Shown here: positions 46,370-58,183 of the stretch, in pieces
Layout of the letters: every line of letters begins with the position of its first letter
How positions within the stretch are numbered: the first letter of the stretch is position 1
Source: Asterias rubens
Taxonomy: Eukaryota > Echinodermata > Asteroidea > Forcipulatida > Asteriidae
Length of the DNA stretch: 64,000 bases
Direction: 5' to 3'
NCBI RefSeq assembly: GCF_902459465.1
Contig: NC_047076.1
Span: 2,865,488 to 2,929,487 of the forward strand
Program-made: the position numbers and the translations under genes
Notes under the pieces: model-generated
Databases searched by the model: none
Told to the model about the DNA's origin: nothing
The model's input: the letters and a program-made list of their open reading frames with translations, nothing else

Positions 46370-46850
46370 CAGGGTTTGATAAAGCTGTTAAGCAGAAAAT
46401 ACAGCTTGACAAATTGCTAAGTGGAAAGTGAGTGGGGCACCAGTTACAACAATGTAAACTTAAAGTAACTTTGGCTGGGAACCAGTTTATGTTAAAGGAA
46501 AACAATACAGAACAATATTGGTAAGAAGGAAAAACTCGTCGATCACAGATTATCACACGATCTATGATGATGATAGTAGAAAACATCCCTTGAAATATTT
46601 CTGTCTGAAATGTCATATTTTATGAGAAATAATTAAAACTAATTTCCTGTTTGGCCGGGAGCTTATCGCTCAGTGAGCGTTTTTTTTTAATACAATTTTT
46701 TGTTTTTTAATCGGCGTCACTCAAAAATTTTTTGTCCCCCCCACTATTTTCTCGTGACCCAGATGGCCGATCGATCTCAAACTTCTACAGGTTTGTCAGT
46801 TTATGTATACACTGGATTACATAAAGTGCTTACACTGCCAGCGACTGTTT
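46370..46850. repeat. Degraded family C and family D fragments
   Basis: A half family C element (TTTGATAAAGCTGTTAAGCA) lies at about 46373-46450. About 46560-46815 is related to the interior of family D (CCTTGAAATATTTCTG, CGATCTCAAACTTCTACAGG, TTTGTCAGTTTATG). The open frame of 162 codons on the minus strand across this region runs through these repeats and is not a gene. Confidence 0.55.
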
Positions 46851-46945
46851 TGTTAGCAAAATCCAATTCTGTAAGGTTTCCTTAAGCAATACTTGTCTTT
46901 GCTTAGCAAGTTTGTGCTTACAGTCTTTATGAAATTGGGCCCTGG

Positions 46946-47128
46946 GTTTGATTTCATAGAGCTGCTTATACGCAGAGAATTACGCCTAGCAACTTTCTGC
47001 TCAGCGAAGATAAGCAGGATACCAGTCGCAGATTGTACATGTGGCATAGTACTTTGACTGGTAACCTTATTCTGATGAACATATTTTTGTTGAGCTTAGC
47101 TACTTTTTGCTCTGTAAAGTTGGGCCCA
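46946..47128. mobile_element. Family C element, copy C7
   Basis: Starts GATTTCATAGAGCTGCTTA and ends TCTGTAAAGTTGGGCCCA. The interior has AGCAGGATACCAGTCGCAG and TTTGACTGGTAACCTTATTC, like the copy at 24.1 kb. A half-element precedes it from about 46857. Confidence 0.7.
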
Positions 47129-47711
47129 GATCAGCAGAACAAGCACTCGAGACCGAAAGCTATTGGTACGTCACCGCCGGGTAAATCAAAAGAGCGCGAC
47201 TTGGAATTGTCTGTCTGCATACACCCGGCGGGACACATGCTCGTGGGGTCAAGTCGGGTTAATTCTTCCCTGGTTATGTTGCGGAACTTGTTTGTCCGTG
47301 GGAAAGTTTTTCGGGTTGTTCCCAGATTGTTCCTGAAATGACCCTGGTCCCTCTCCGTGGGATATACTGCTGAGTCCGACTGTTTTAAAGTAAAGCAAAG
47401 TAAAATATTTGAAGAATATGCAAGTGGTTGTCTGATATGAGTGTGTCGATGAACCTTTACAGACAGGATGTTCTTCCGATTTTAATAGTCTGATTTCCAA
47501 TTTTGTTCTCTCTCAGAAAGATCAGCAAAATAATTGTTAATAAAGGCCCGAAAAGTCTATACAAGCATTACACCCACGTGTACATGCACTGTTCAATATT
47601 GAACTGTGTTTTCAAGGGCAACTTTAAAGTTTGAGTAATTGGGTTGTAACGATTTATATGTTTAAACAAATAAATAAAGTTGTGTGTGGTGTGACTCCGC
47701 CTACCCCTTTT

Positions 47712-47883
47712 GTGACGTCAATCGAGGCAGACTTTTCCTCGATCGAAGATCGAACATCGAACACACGTACGTGCAGGTACATTACAATCCTAGTCGTGAG
47801 TTTGTAGGTTTCGAAAAAGGTTTTTCCGGCAATGTCGTTGTGTTGGCACTGTATGCGATTCATCGCGCCTCGATTGACGTCAC
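47712..47883. mobile_element. Inverted-repeat element with CRE-like ends (family K)
   Basis: GTGACGTCAATCGAGGC at the left and GCCTCGATTGACGTCAC at the right form a perfect 17-bp inverted repeat about 140 bp apart. Each arm contains TGACGTCA, the palindromic cAMP-response element. No further copy is seen in the window, so a transposon origin is inferred from structure only. Confidence 0.6.
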
Positions 47884-49440
47884 GAACAGTAAATAACATG
47901 GAACCTAATTTTTTTCAACCTTAGTTAATTGTTTATTCATGTTCCACTCATCAAAACACATATTTTAGTGACAAAAGCTTTATTTTGACAAAATACCACT
48001 TCCAGGTGACTTTAAATATGTCATGTCTACTAATACCATAAACGCTTGCCGTTTCTTGGTGTTGTTATTGTTGTGTTGAATATTGCGGAATTACTATTTC
48101 CCCGTAGATAACATTAGTGTCACATACCCAGGTAAACAATAGTGTTTTTTCGTCAGATATGAGCCTGTGGTGCGTTCAGTTTAATATCCGAATTCTTAAA
48201 GGTTCAACAGGCGTTGGTCTCAATGGTGTAGCGCCTCCGTGATTGGAAGTATCAGAAAATAGTCTGATACCAAACAGATGGTAGCTGACATCATCTTTAT
48301 TTCCTTTAGGCCTGTACGCTACACCAGTTATAAATATCAGTGAGCAAATCACCTAAAGGAACCAGACAACCCCCACCCCCCCCCAACCAGCCTCGGTTTT
48401 CATAGCATAATTTGTTCCGAACGGTTTCGAGTGAAGAAATATTCTTGAAATGTTGGAGAAGCGGACCTCACGCGGGTCTCGGTTACGAAAACACTTGATA
48501 CGAGGGTCGGGTTTGGAGCATCACTCTGAACTATGGATTATAATTTTGATTTCATTTTAAATGAAACAATGGCCCAGAAAGATTTCACTGTGAATAATAT
48601 ACAATATTTATTCCATTTCTCACTTGTTTTTGTAGAATCTGAAGCAACTTTTCTTGAAGCTGTTTTCAAAACGTTATAATAGCGTTTTTGTTATCCATAA
48701 AACATTGCGGCATGACAAAATTGAGGAATTGGTGCACCTTAAAGATGGATTAGAACGGAACTCCCACATAAATATACTATCGAACCTTGTTTATGTTGTG
48801 TCCAGCTATCAATTCATTGTTGTGGTCATGTTTTTTAAATTCTTTCAAAAAGTTTATACACATTTTTTACTGGCAGTTTAAAACGCACACATTGTTTGCA
48901 ACCAAACACTATGTAGTGCAGGGATAGGGCAAAGCCACGAATAAGGTATTGAGTAAGTTACATGAAGTAGTTTACCGTTACCATGGTAATCAAACTTAAC
49001 ATAGAGGCCCGCGGTCTTCCGATGGTAACAAAATAAACCGCACACACGACCCTACCGTGAACACGTAATCAAACACGTCTAGTTAAGATGAATTGCTTTA
49101 TTACCAATTTTTAAACTAACATAACTGCATATCTTCGAAGTCAGAGGACAGCGTTACATAAAGATGTACATGTTAAAACTTGGACACGCTCACTTATCAC
49201 GTAATAATTTTTTATTCGAAATAATCGAATAGTTTTTTTGAAACACGTTTTGGAAGACAACGCGTTCAACCTTATTCAGCAGAGCCGTATAGTTCTCAAT
49301 AGACATAATCTTTTGAATACTGAAATTCTATAGTAAAGAAAAAGCTAGGTTATGTGACCCGTTTTCAACCCGAACGTGCAGTTGCTGTGTCTATCGCACT
49401 CAAATATCGTCTGCGTTGTTTTTAGAGTTTGGTTGAAGTT

Positions 49441-49790
49441 TTAAAGGCAGTGGACACTATTGGTAATTACTCAAAATAATTATTAGCATAAAACCTTACT
49501 TGGTAACGAGTAATGGGGAGAGGTTGATGGTATAAAACAGTGTGAGAAAACGGCACCCTCTGAAGTGCCATAGTTTTCGAGAAAGAAGTAATTTTCCACG
49601 AATTTGATTTCGAGACCTCAGATTTAGAACTTGACGAAATCAACCATGTAAACGCACACAGCTTCGTGTGACAAGGGTGTTTTTTCTTTCATTATTATCT
49701 CGCAAGTTCGACGACAAATCGAGCTCAAATTTTCACAGGTTTGTTATTTTATGCATATGTTTAGATACACCAAGTGAAAAGACTGGTCTT
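49441..49790 (-). mobile_element. Family B MITE, copy B6 (reverse orientation), with a partial copy after it
   Basis: Begins TTAAAGGCAGTGGACACTAT followed by ACTCAAAATAATTATTAGC, the right-end sequence of the plus-oriented copies. The far end is truncated after AAAAGACTGGTCTT, and another partial copy (right half) follows at about 49798-49954. Confidence 0.8.
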
Positions 49791-50171
49791 CTATTATTAT
49801 TTTGAGTGAGAAGTTACCTCTTCCCTCAAAAAATTACGTTACTTCAGAGGGAGCCGTTTCTCACAACTATCAACAGCTATATATCCATTGCTCGTTACCG
49901 AGTCCCAGTTCTTTGCTAAACATTATTTTATAAATAGTGTAGCAGTGCTTTAAGCATGCATGCCGATGATAATGCATGCAAGTCGAACCTACCGGTGTGT
50001 AAAGTTTGCTCAACTGGCCCTTATTTCCGATGGTTGACGGAAATGGTTCGGACACTGGAAACTAATGGCTTTGCTTTTTAATTAGTTCTTAGCTTTTATT
50101 AGACTTGCCAATGTCCGTTTCGCTCTGGGTCTAAATCTGTAGACACACTTTTGTTATACTTAATATTTAAT

Positions 50172-50192
50172 ACCCCCCCCCCCCCCCCCCCC
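50172..50192. repeat. C homopolymer
   Basis: About 20 consecutive C. It is one of a series of long G/C runs; see also 8522, 23323, 51181, 53889, 54507, 54828, 54987 and 57331. Confidence 0.9.
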
Positions 50193-50575
50193 AAAGACTC
50201 CATTACGGGACCAGAATGTTTATGATTTGTTTCCCACTAGTTTGTATGTTTGTGTGTTTGCTGGGGTGTTTGTTTGCGTATTTTGCTTTGTTTATGGATT
50301 TTTGTTATAGTCTCAAAGAGTGTATATGTTGTTATCTTAAATCACCCCGTAAACACATGTATTATTTGCTTTGCTTAATCTAGTGAAGTCCAATAATAAA
50401 TTCTGTGAACGTTTACTCCATTTTCAACCGCCAGAGGGCGCACTACAATAAAATAGAGAAACTTATTCACGGAAAAACTCATTCACGGAGACTATTACTA
50501 TTAGGAGCTCAACTTTTTCCTGAAAACAATAGAAGGTCAAGGCTTTTATGGATTGTTAAAATGTGTGCCCCTTTA

Positions 50576-50615
50576 TGTTGTTGTTGTTGTTGTTGTTGTT
50601 GTGGTTGTTGTTCAT
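50576..50615. repeat. TGT trinucleotide microsatellite
   Basis: About a dozen consecutive TGT-type triplets with one interruption (GTGG). Translated it gives a run of cysteines, an artefact of the repeat. Confidence 0.85.
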
Positions 50616-51351
50616 ACCTCTCTACATTCTTATTGCCATAATTTGCAAACAAATTAGGATATATGGGTCATTTTCCAAGATGGAGTCTGTTGGTGGTGGC
50701 TAGCTGAGGTTCTTTTTACTCGTTCAGGAGTGGTTTTTTGGGTGATGATCGTATAATATACAGCAAAAGCTGAACGACTAACGTCCTAACAGATTGATTG
50801 GAAACAAGTTTAGAAAACATATTTGATTTGTTTTCAAGAGATTTGTTTGAGTAATTTTGAGCGTTAGCGTTGGTTACTACAGTAGTATGTGGGGTATATT
50901 ATTGCCTGGCGCACCCAGCAGAAACAAAATTTATGACAGGCGCCCTCATGCGATACAAAAACAATTAAATTATTTGTGTTTTCTTATTAATAATGGTGGT
51001 GTTTGAGGGCAGCAGACACTATCCCATTGGTGAGGTCTTAAGGGTTGGCCTGAACACCAAAGTGGGGAATACTCTTACGGGTTGGAATCGCTAATTCGAA
51101 GCCTGTTATAGGATCTGATTGAAAAATAAACCTTTTTGTTCTGAAAGTTTGCATTTATATTAGCAAAAATCGAAATTAATGGGGGGGGGGGGGGGGGAGG
51201 AACAAAAGGGCAGGGATGTGGACGCACTGAAGTCCAATGGACCATGAAGGGTATTGTTTTTTAAAACGTGCCTAACAAACGATCACCCGGTAAAGCCATG
51301 CAATAGGGGTTCATGACCCGCCCATAAAGCGGTCGACCCAACCAGCCAACC

Positions 51352-51595
51352 AGGGCCCAATTTCATAGAGCTGCTTAAGCACAACATTTTGGTTAAGCAA
51401 AAAATTCATTGCTTAGTAAAATCAGATTACCGGCCAAGACTCCACTCAATTGTTATGCTAAGTAAACAACAGCTAAATACTAGTCATAAGCAATGTATAT
51501 GGCATGAAATTTTGGCCAGTAGCATGTGTAAAATAAGCGAGCTATTTTCGTGCTTAAGCAAATGTTTTGCTTAAGCAGCTCTATGAAATTGGCCC
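51352..51595. mobile_element. Family C element, copy C8
   Basis: Begins GGGCCCAATTTCATAGAGCT and ends AGCTCTATGAAATTGGCCCC. The interior contains CCACTCAATTGTTATGCTAA and TACTAGTCATAAG, an inverted version of the C4 interior. Confidence 0.85.
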
Positions 51596-51794
51596 CAGTC
51601 ATGTGCTTAATGTCCTGCTTATTTGTGCTAAGCAGAATTGTTAAATATGTGAGGATTGCGGGAGCACAATGTGTAAACCTCTCGTTTGAGTAGTGATTCT
51701 GAAAAGAACCGGTGGTTGACCAATCAACGTTTCGATCATGCTCTTATCGTCTCAAGAATTACGGTTCAGCATGTTTACGTAGCCAATACCCAAT

Positions 51795-51936
51795 GGGAGA
51801 CTTTCTGGGACGATAGAGGGCAGCAGACTTACCGGGTAAATCCATTGTTCTCAGAATTATGCGCATGTTCAGAACTACGTAAACAATGGAAATTTACCCG
51901 GTATGTCTGCTGCCACCTAGCGTTGAAAAGTCTCCT
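51795..51936 (+). mobile_element. Family I MITE, copy I1 (142 bp)
   Basis: Terminal inverted repeat of GGGAGACTTTC type, with internal pairing of GGCAGCAGACTTACCGGGTA and TACCCGGTATGTCTGCTGCC and of CCATTGTT with AACAATGG. AT flanks both ends. It is almost identical, in reverse orientation, to the copy at 56347-56488. Confidence 0.9.
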
Positions 51937-52631
51937 ATTTCATAAAACAAAATTGGAAAAAGGGCTAGGGAATTTCCTTGCTATGTAAAGGGTGAGTGGG
52001 CACCAGTCACAACAATGTCAAATGTATGGAATGTATGGCTGGTAAACAAAAATTGTTTGTCTCTCTGGTAAAGTGCATAGCAAGTTTTTGTGGATTTTCA
52101 GGCTTTGTGAAATTTTCGCTCGGCCCCAGCGGCCAGGCTATCCAGGACCGCTGGGATGGGCTAGTCGCTTGCACAGATTCTTGTTCAGGAAGTACGTCAT
52201 GTATGCAGTGCATACAAATATGGCGCAGTGTGAGTGTGATGCATGATGGGACTGCGCAATGTGCGTGCGCTGGGGACGAGTCATAGAGCTATATAAAAGA
52301 ACAGCTCTATGGGACGAGTGAATGTGAAATTAGGCCGCCCGTGCGGATAAATAAATCGCGCCCTCTCGATCTATTTGAGACGCCTCTAGCAATAAATCTT
52401 GATTTGATGACTGATTTGGCCGGGAACATGGGAAATGCTCTGTTTATGTCTGAATAATAATGTCTCTTCCAATCATAATAATACACGTTATGTAAACCGG
52501 AATTATTGTCTTATTGTTTTGACAGACATGGTGTTCAAAGTAAGATAATTTGCAGAAATAATTATGAACAACATCAATAGTCTGTGAGCCGAAGTTTATT
52601 TGATGTCTGCAGAAAGAAAGGCTCAACAGTC

Positions 52632-52950
52632 ATTCTTTGTCACAACTTTAGAGTGGTCATAATCCCACGACTGTTGCGTGACCTTGATGTTTATACCCAT
52701 AGATCTGTAAGTCCGTTTTAAATTGTCATAACTTTACAGTGGTCATAATTCCACGACTGTTCCATGGGATTGATGTTTACACTCTAGCTTAATAACATTG
52801 TTTTCATTTGTCAAAACTTTATGAGTGACAATAATCCCACGACTGATGCGTGACCTTGATGCGTAAGTCTGCTCGTCATAACTTAATATAAGGGAGTGGT
52901 CATAATCACACGACTGTTGGGTGACCTTGATATTGATCCCTACACTTTAG
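52632..52950. repeat. Tandem repeat, four units of about 75-95 bp
   Basis: GTGGTCATAATCCCACGACT or a variant, GTTGCGTGACCTTGATGTTT-like, and TTGTCATAACTTTA-like segments recur four times, starting near 52632, 52727, 52818 and 52878. Non-coding. Confidence 0.8.
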
Positions 52951-53126
52951 CCCTGTATAAGTTCGTTAGTGTTCATGATAAATGACCCGATTACCTATAG
53001 AATTTCTTTTGTCTAGCCCTGCCATTCTACCTCCATTGTTGAAGGTAGCTCAAATCAATAAAACCGTCCACCAAAATGTTTTTGTCTGATCAACCATAAA
53101 ATAACAAACCAGTAAATATGTGGACT

Positions 53127-53490
53127 TAAAGGAACACGTTGCCTTGGATCGAACGAGTTGGTCTTTGAAAAGCATTTGTAACCGTTTGTTATAAAATGTA
53201 TATGGTTAGAAAGCCACAAAAGTATCACTCAAAGTTGCACGGTTTTCTTTTTACGTCGCGAACTATCACGGTCGGCCATTTATGGGAGTCAAAATTTTGA
53301 CTCCCATAAATGGCCGAGCGTGTTATTGGACGAGGTAACAAGAAAACCACGCAATTTCGAGGCATATTTGTGTAGATCATTGTATTCTACTTTTACATCA
53401 TCTTTCTAACCATATGCATTTTATAACAAACGGTCACAAAACGCTTTTCAAATACCAACTCGACCGATCCGAGGCAACGTGTTCCTTTAA
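53127..53490. mobile_element. Palindromic MITE family A, copy A3
   Basis: Complete ends TTAAAGGAACACGTTGCC and GGCAACGTGTTCCTTTAA, with the same TCAAAATTTTGA centre as A2. The left arm is shorter than the right by a deletion near 53210. Confidence 0.9.
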
Positions 53491-54051
53491 TTCGTTCCGT
53501 GAGTCTTGCAGATTATAGTGAAAAAGTGTGCACAATATTCAGCATGCGGACAATATCCTTGACTTTGGTAACATACAATGATAAATAAACTTCATTTCAG
53601 AGGGAAATATCTCACAGGAAAAAATCGTCTTAATGAACCTTTTAATCAGAAAGCAATTAAGACTAAACAAGACAGTGATCATCCTTCAAATACTAAAAGG
53701 AAGTTTACAACAGAAAGCACTCGCATCATCAATGTCTAAAAATGTCCTCTAAATTTGAACAACCTGTTTCATGTTCTTGAAACCATTACATTCGCAATTA
53801 AAGAAGTCCATGCTGAGACAGGAATTTGTGTGTAGTTTCATTGTGAGCAATTCAGTAGTGACAGTGCACCAGACCAGTTAATGTGCCGGGGGGGGGGGGG
53901 GGGGGGGGGTCCCAACAGGACAAGCTTGTAATTTAAGGGGGAGGGAGGGGGTAAACATTCAATTTTGGTACTCTTCCGAACAAACATTTACTTTTACGAT
54001 AATGACGGACTTACATACACTAGCGTTGTTCTTGAGCTGGAACAGTTGCGT

Positions 54052-54422
54052 TCAAGATGCTATGTCAGATTTTTGGCCGATTTGACCCAAAAGTTTTGAT
54101 TTAACATTCAATAGGTATTTTGATGGGGGTCGAGAAAGTTACAAGCTTTCATTTGAGCCATTGCTCGAAAAAGTCCGCCAATTATTAGTAGCAGTGAAAT
54201 AAAGTGCTCAAAATTAGTTTTTGTCGGGATCCCGACAATATATCACGTGACCAATTCTTGTGTGTTTTATAAGAAACGTTTTAAATTTTTGTCATGGTTG
54301 CTGACCATTAAAAGTAAAAGTTAAGTTTTCGTTAGAGCGGGTGATACTCTTTGAAATACCATTCACTCAAAAAATCTTTTTTTTAATGTTTGGGGCCAAA
54401 AATATGACATAGCATCTTTAAT
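54052..54422. mobile_element. Family E MITE, copy E2
   Basis: Begins CAAGATGCTATGTCAGATTT and ends GACATAGCATCTTTAA. The interior matches E1 almost throughout (GTCCGCCAATTATTAGTAGC, ATACTCTTTGAAATACCATT). A GT microsatellite and G run follow at about 54489-54520. Confidence 0.85.
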
Positions 54423-54499
54423 GTGGGTCCACTTGGTTTGTCGCAACATTCAATTTCGGCCATGGGGGAAAACTGAGGTGGATTTTGGTTGTGTGTGTG

Positions 54500-55005
54500 T
54501 GTGTGGGGGGGGGGGGGGGGTGTTGGCTTAGGGACGGGCAAATGAAAATACCCGAAGGATATTGTCGCGGATCTTAAGTGACATGACACTCCTGGTACCT
54601 CAGACATTAATGTTTTTGTAGTTAATGTGCAAAGTGTCTGCCTTGTGAGATAATGGTTTGTTTGTCCTTCTTGTATGGTTTCATTCACACCACCAGGAGG
54701 GTTTGCACCCTAGTGGTGACAGCTCCAACCTGTTTCATTAGAGATAGACCAAAAACGCTTGTTTAACTAGTATTTATTTCCCGGGAGATTACAAATACCC
54801 CTGGGTCTTGCCGCTTACCCGTACTCGGGGGGGGGGGGGGGTGATCATTCGCCGGGGCAGACCGGGGGTAAAGCGAATCAAGTGAGAAACGACCGACTTC
54901 TATTCCCCGTGGATATAACCCCGGCCGTGGGTAACCCCGGGGAAACGCATAGTATGAAAGGGGCTTATGTTTATTACTTTTAGTGAGGGGGGGGGGGGGG
55001 GGTTG
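54500..55005. repeat. Cluster of three long G homopolymers
   Basis: G runs near 54507, 54828 and 54987 within 500 bp. The last two lie inside a short duplicated context with GTGCTGACAGCTC/TGGTGACAGCTCC and AACCTGTTTCATTAG, seen at about 54715 and 55018. Proline-rich open frames on the minus strand here are artefacts of these runs. Confidence 0.7.
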
Positions 55006-55390
55006 CATTCACCTTTAGTGCTGACAGCTCTAACCTGTTTCATTAGTGTGTTTTTTAGCGTGCACGAGATTAGTCCAACAATTGTGTTATATATAGGTAG
55101 TGTCGTACTTTAGAACTCAATAAAAAGTGTCGACAGATTTGAATATCACAAAACTCACTTCAAGTTTGAGCTTTTGAGATTCGAAGATGCGTTCACAGGC
55201 GGCTTGGTACCCGCTGCAATATATTGACCTCACAAACCGTGGATGAATTTTCGTTTTTCTTTATGAAAATACCGTGACATTGTCGCTTTGTTTTCTCAAC
55301 AAATACACACTGCCTTTCAGTTTAAACTTTCACATGTGATGCCTACACACATCAGCATTATGTTGACAAAAACCAATCTATGACAATCTC

Positions 55391-55764
55391 TTAAAGACAG
55401 TGGACACTATTGTTAATTGTCAAAGACCAGTCTTCTCACTTGGTGTATCTCAACATATGAATAAAATAACAAACCTGTTAAAATTTGAGCTCAATCGGTC
55501 GTCAATGTCGCGAGATAATAATGAAAGAAAAAAACACCTTGCGTGCTTTCATCAGATGGTTGATTTCGAGACCTAAAATTCTAAATCTGTGGTCTCGAAA
55601 TCAAATTTGTGGAAAATTACTTCTTACTCGAAAACTACTCCACTTCAGAGGGAGCCGTTTGTAACAATGTTTTATACCATCAACCTCTCCCCATTACTCG
55701 TCACCAAGAAAGGTTTTATGCTAATAATTATTTTGAGTAATTACCAATAGTGTCCACTGCCTGT
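55391..55764 (+). mobile_element. Family B MITE, copy B8
   Basis: Begins CTTAAAGACAGTGGACACTA and ends AATAGTGTCCACTGCCTG. Central hairpin CGAGACCTAAAATTCTAAAT with GTGGTCTCGAAATCAAAT. Near complete. Confidence 0.85.
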
Positions 55765-56248
55765 ATAGGCCTATAGGATGAAACATAATTTCAGATTTTT
55801 GAGATTTGAGAACCTCTTATTCTTTAAAAAGTATACCATGTGACAAAAACCAGCACAAATTTTATGCGGAGCATCCCTTTAAATTCAATCAGACAGCATT
55901 TACATAAAATGAATTGTCAAGTTCGTCACAACGTTTAGATTACTGTCATGCAGAGTTGAAATGAATCAGGCTTTTGTTTCGGAAGTTATATTTGCCTTCA
56001 CTCATTGTTGGCCGGAATTGTCCTTTGTTCACCCTTTTTGTGTTAAATGTTCATCAGGAGTTAACAAAGATGTGTTTCACCCATTATTGTCTTGCCTCAC
56101 ATTGGGCCAGTTTCACAGAGCTATACTTATGTGTATAGCTCAACAAACAGTTGAGCACAGGAGTATGCCTATACAAGAATAAAGTTACAAGCCAAAACGC
56201 TATGTCACATGTTAAGCAGACAAACCATGTTAAGCATTATTTTCAGCT

Positions 56249-56759
56249 TTAAGACACTGGACACCTTTTGCAAAGCCCGTCTTCTCACTTGGTGTATCTC
56301 AACAGATGCACAATATATAACGAACCTGCGTACATTTGAGCTCAATAGGAGACTTTCCAACGCTAGGTGGCAGCAGACATACCGGGTAAATTTCCATTGT
56401 TTACGTAGTTCTGAACATGCGCATAATTCTGAGAACAATGGATTTACCCGGTAAGTCTGCTGCCCTCTATTGTCCCAGAAAGTCTCCCATTGGTCGTCGA
56501 AGTTGCAAGAAAATAATGTAAGAAAAAACACCCTAGTCACATGAAGTTGTGAGCTTTCAGATGCTTGATTTCGGGACCTCAAAATCTAAATCTGAGGTAT
56601 CGAAATCAAATTCAATTATTTTAATTGAAAATTACTTCTTTAGAGGGAGCCGTTTTTAAAAATGTGTTATACTATCAACAGCTCTCCATTGCTGGTTACC
56701 AAGTAAGTTTTTATGTTAGCAATTATTTTGAGTAATTACCAATAGTGTCAAGTGCCTTC
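56249..56759 (+). mobile_element. Family B MITE, copy B9, itself interrupted by family I
   Basis: Begins TTTAAGACACTGGACACC and ends AATAGTGTCAAGTGCCTTCA. It is broken at GAGCTCAAT, with TTGGTCGTCGAAG resuming after 56490. Removing 56347-56488 and one AT restores the usual GAGCTCAATTGGTCGTCG. Confidence 0.85.
56347..56488 (-). mobile_element. Family I MITE, copy I2 (142 bp), innermost of a triple nest
   Basis: Reverse complement of I1 with only about two base differences over 142 bp. Flanked by AT at 56345-56346 and 56489-56490, the apparent target-site duplication. Confidence 0.92.
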
Positions 56760-57164
56760 ATAAGCAGCTCTGTAACACTGGGCCCTGAAATTACACGGCC
56801 TCTGTTGCCCTCGGTCTTTGCCTTTGTGCCCTTTGCAACATGAACATGTTTTTCGCTCTCAAGGATGAACAAACAAACAAAACAAGAACTCGAAACCGAG
56901 ACGTATAACTTCTTCGGAAGAGATGTTTCCTGTTTTTATTTTAGGTTCAAGAACACAGTTGTAAAACAGATGTCGCGCGGCGCTCTCATAGATCAATTTA
57001 AACAGAAGGGCTGTTTTTGTTGATGTAATTCAGAAAGTGAAAATGAAAGCGTAGAGTATGTAATACAACGAGGAGCTCGTGACAAAAGGTGCTCATAATA
57101 ACTGTAACACATTCATCAATTTAAATGTATTATTGGTCTATAGGCATTGGCCTCGATGGATAAC

Positions 57165-57330
57165 CCATATGCATAGAATAACAGACCTGCGAAAAATTTG
57201 GACTCAATAATTGGTCATCGAAAAGAATAATAAAAGAAAAAAACATCCCTGATTGTCACAATATATAATTGTAATTATTGCGTTAAGATGCCTGAATAAA
57301 AGACTTCAGGTCTGAAGTTCTCACCTGCAG
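57165..57330 (+). repeat. Family B interior fragment
   Basis: Contains GCATAGAATAACAGACCTGC, TGGTCATCGAAAAG and a small AAGACTTCAGGTCTGAAGTT hairpin. Both terminal repeats are missing. A C homopolymer and a partial family C element (about 57450-57600) follow. Confidence 0.5.
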
Positions 57331-58183
57331 CACCCCCCCCCCCCCCCCCCTCCCACACACACTTACACCAACACGGCACTTTTTGTATTATATTATGATT
57401 TACGTTGAGTGAAACTTTTACAGTGTCTTTGGGAGTTTTGGGTAACAAACTTGGGCCAAATTTCATAAAACACAAAAAGTAGCTATAAGCCCAACAAAGA
57501 TATGCTTACCAAAATAAGGTTACCAGCCAATTTACCATGAAACATATACAACTTGTGACTGGTACCATGCCCATTTCTGCTTCCCTGATGAGTTATCTGA
57601 TGATTCACGTGGTTAAGGGGGGGGGATACATCTGGGTCAAGTTCACTATGGTTCATTAATTGATTGAATATCGGAATAATTACAATAAATATCTGGTTAA
57701 TGAAATCATAAGGCTTTGGTTATATGCAACAAAATGTACTGTTGATTTTGTTTGTAACATTTTAATTTACTCTTTAAATAACCAACAGGGATTAAAAAAA
57801 AGTATTTAACAAGCTCGAAGTAAATGACTGGAAATCAACCCTGTTTTAGTATACAAAATAATGACTATATACTTTGGACATGGCAAGAGTATTAACAATA
57901 CAAAAAAAGGAACTTTCTATCAAATAATAATTATCCACTCTATATAAGGAACTGTAAAACACTGTAAACAGTGGAAAGTTTTGGAAGCGCTGTTACGAAA
58001 GCTTGTTTTGATAAACTATGGTGCGTACTATAGCTTTCAATTTACGAATCCCAACACCATAAAACAATAGTAATTTTGTATGCCTTAAACTGAGGTCGAA
58101 GACCACCTCAATATCATGAACCTGTTTATAGGTTCATTGAATCAAATTGAGATTCACATTTACCTAGTCTCACCGCAGCTCAC

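Larger units (their letters stand above)
56105..56790. mobile_element. Family C element, copy C10, interrupted by a family B element
   Basis: Left part begins ATTGGGCCAGTTTCACAGAG (about 56105) and runs to CATGTTAAGCATTATTTTCA. The right end, TAAGCAGCTCTG followed by CACTGGGCCCTG, resumes after 56760. The gap is filled by family B copy B9. Confidence 0.7.

Noticed and set aside
46128-46616. 162-codon open frame on the minus strand
   Set aside because: It runs across degraded family C and D repeats, has no recognisable domain, and has amino-acid composition typical of chance translation.
50405-50641. Cysteine-run protein
   Set aside because: The cysteines come from a TGT microsatellite.
51686-51988. 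Open frame sharing a 45-residue stretch with one at 56205-56582
   Set aside because: The shared stretch is exactly the 142-bp family I element read in the same orientation, so the similarity reflects a repeat and not a conserved protein.
54383-55008. Proline-rich open frames on the minus strand
   Set aside because: The proline runs are translated G homopolymers.
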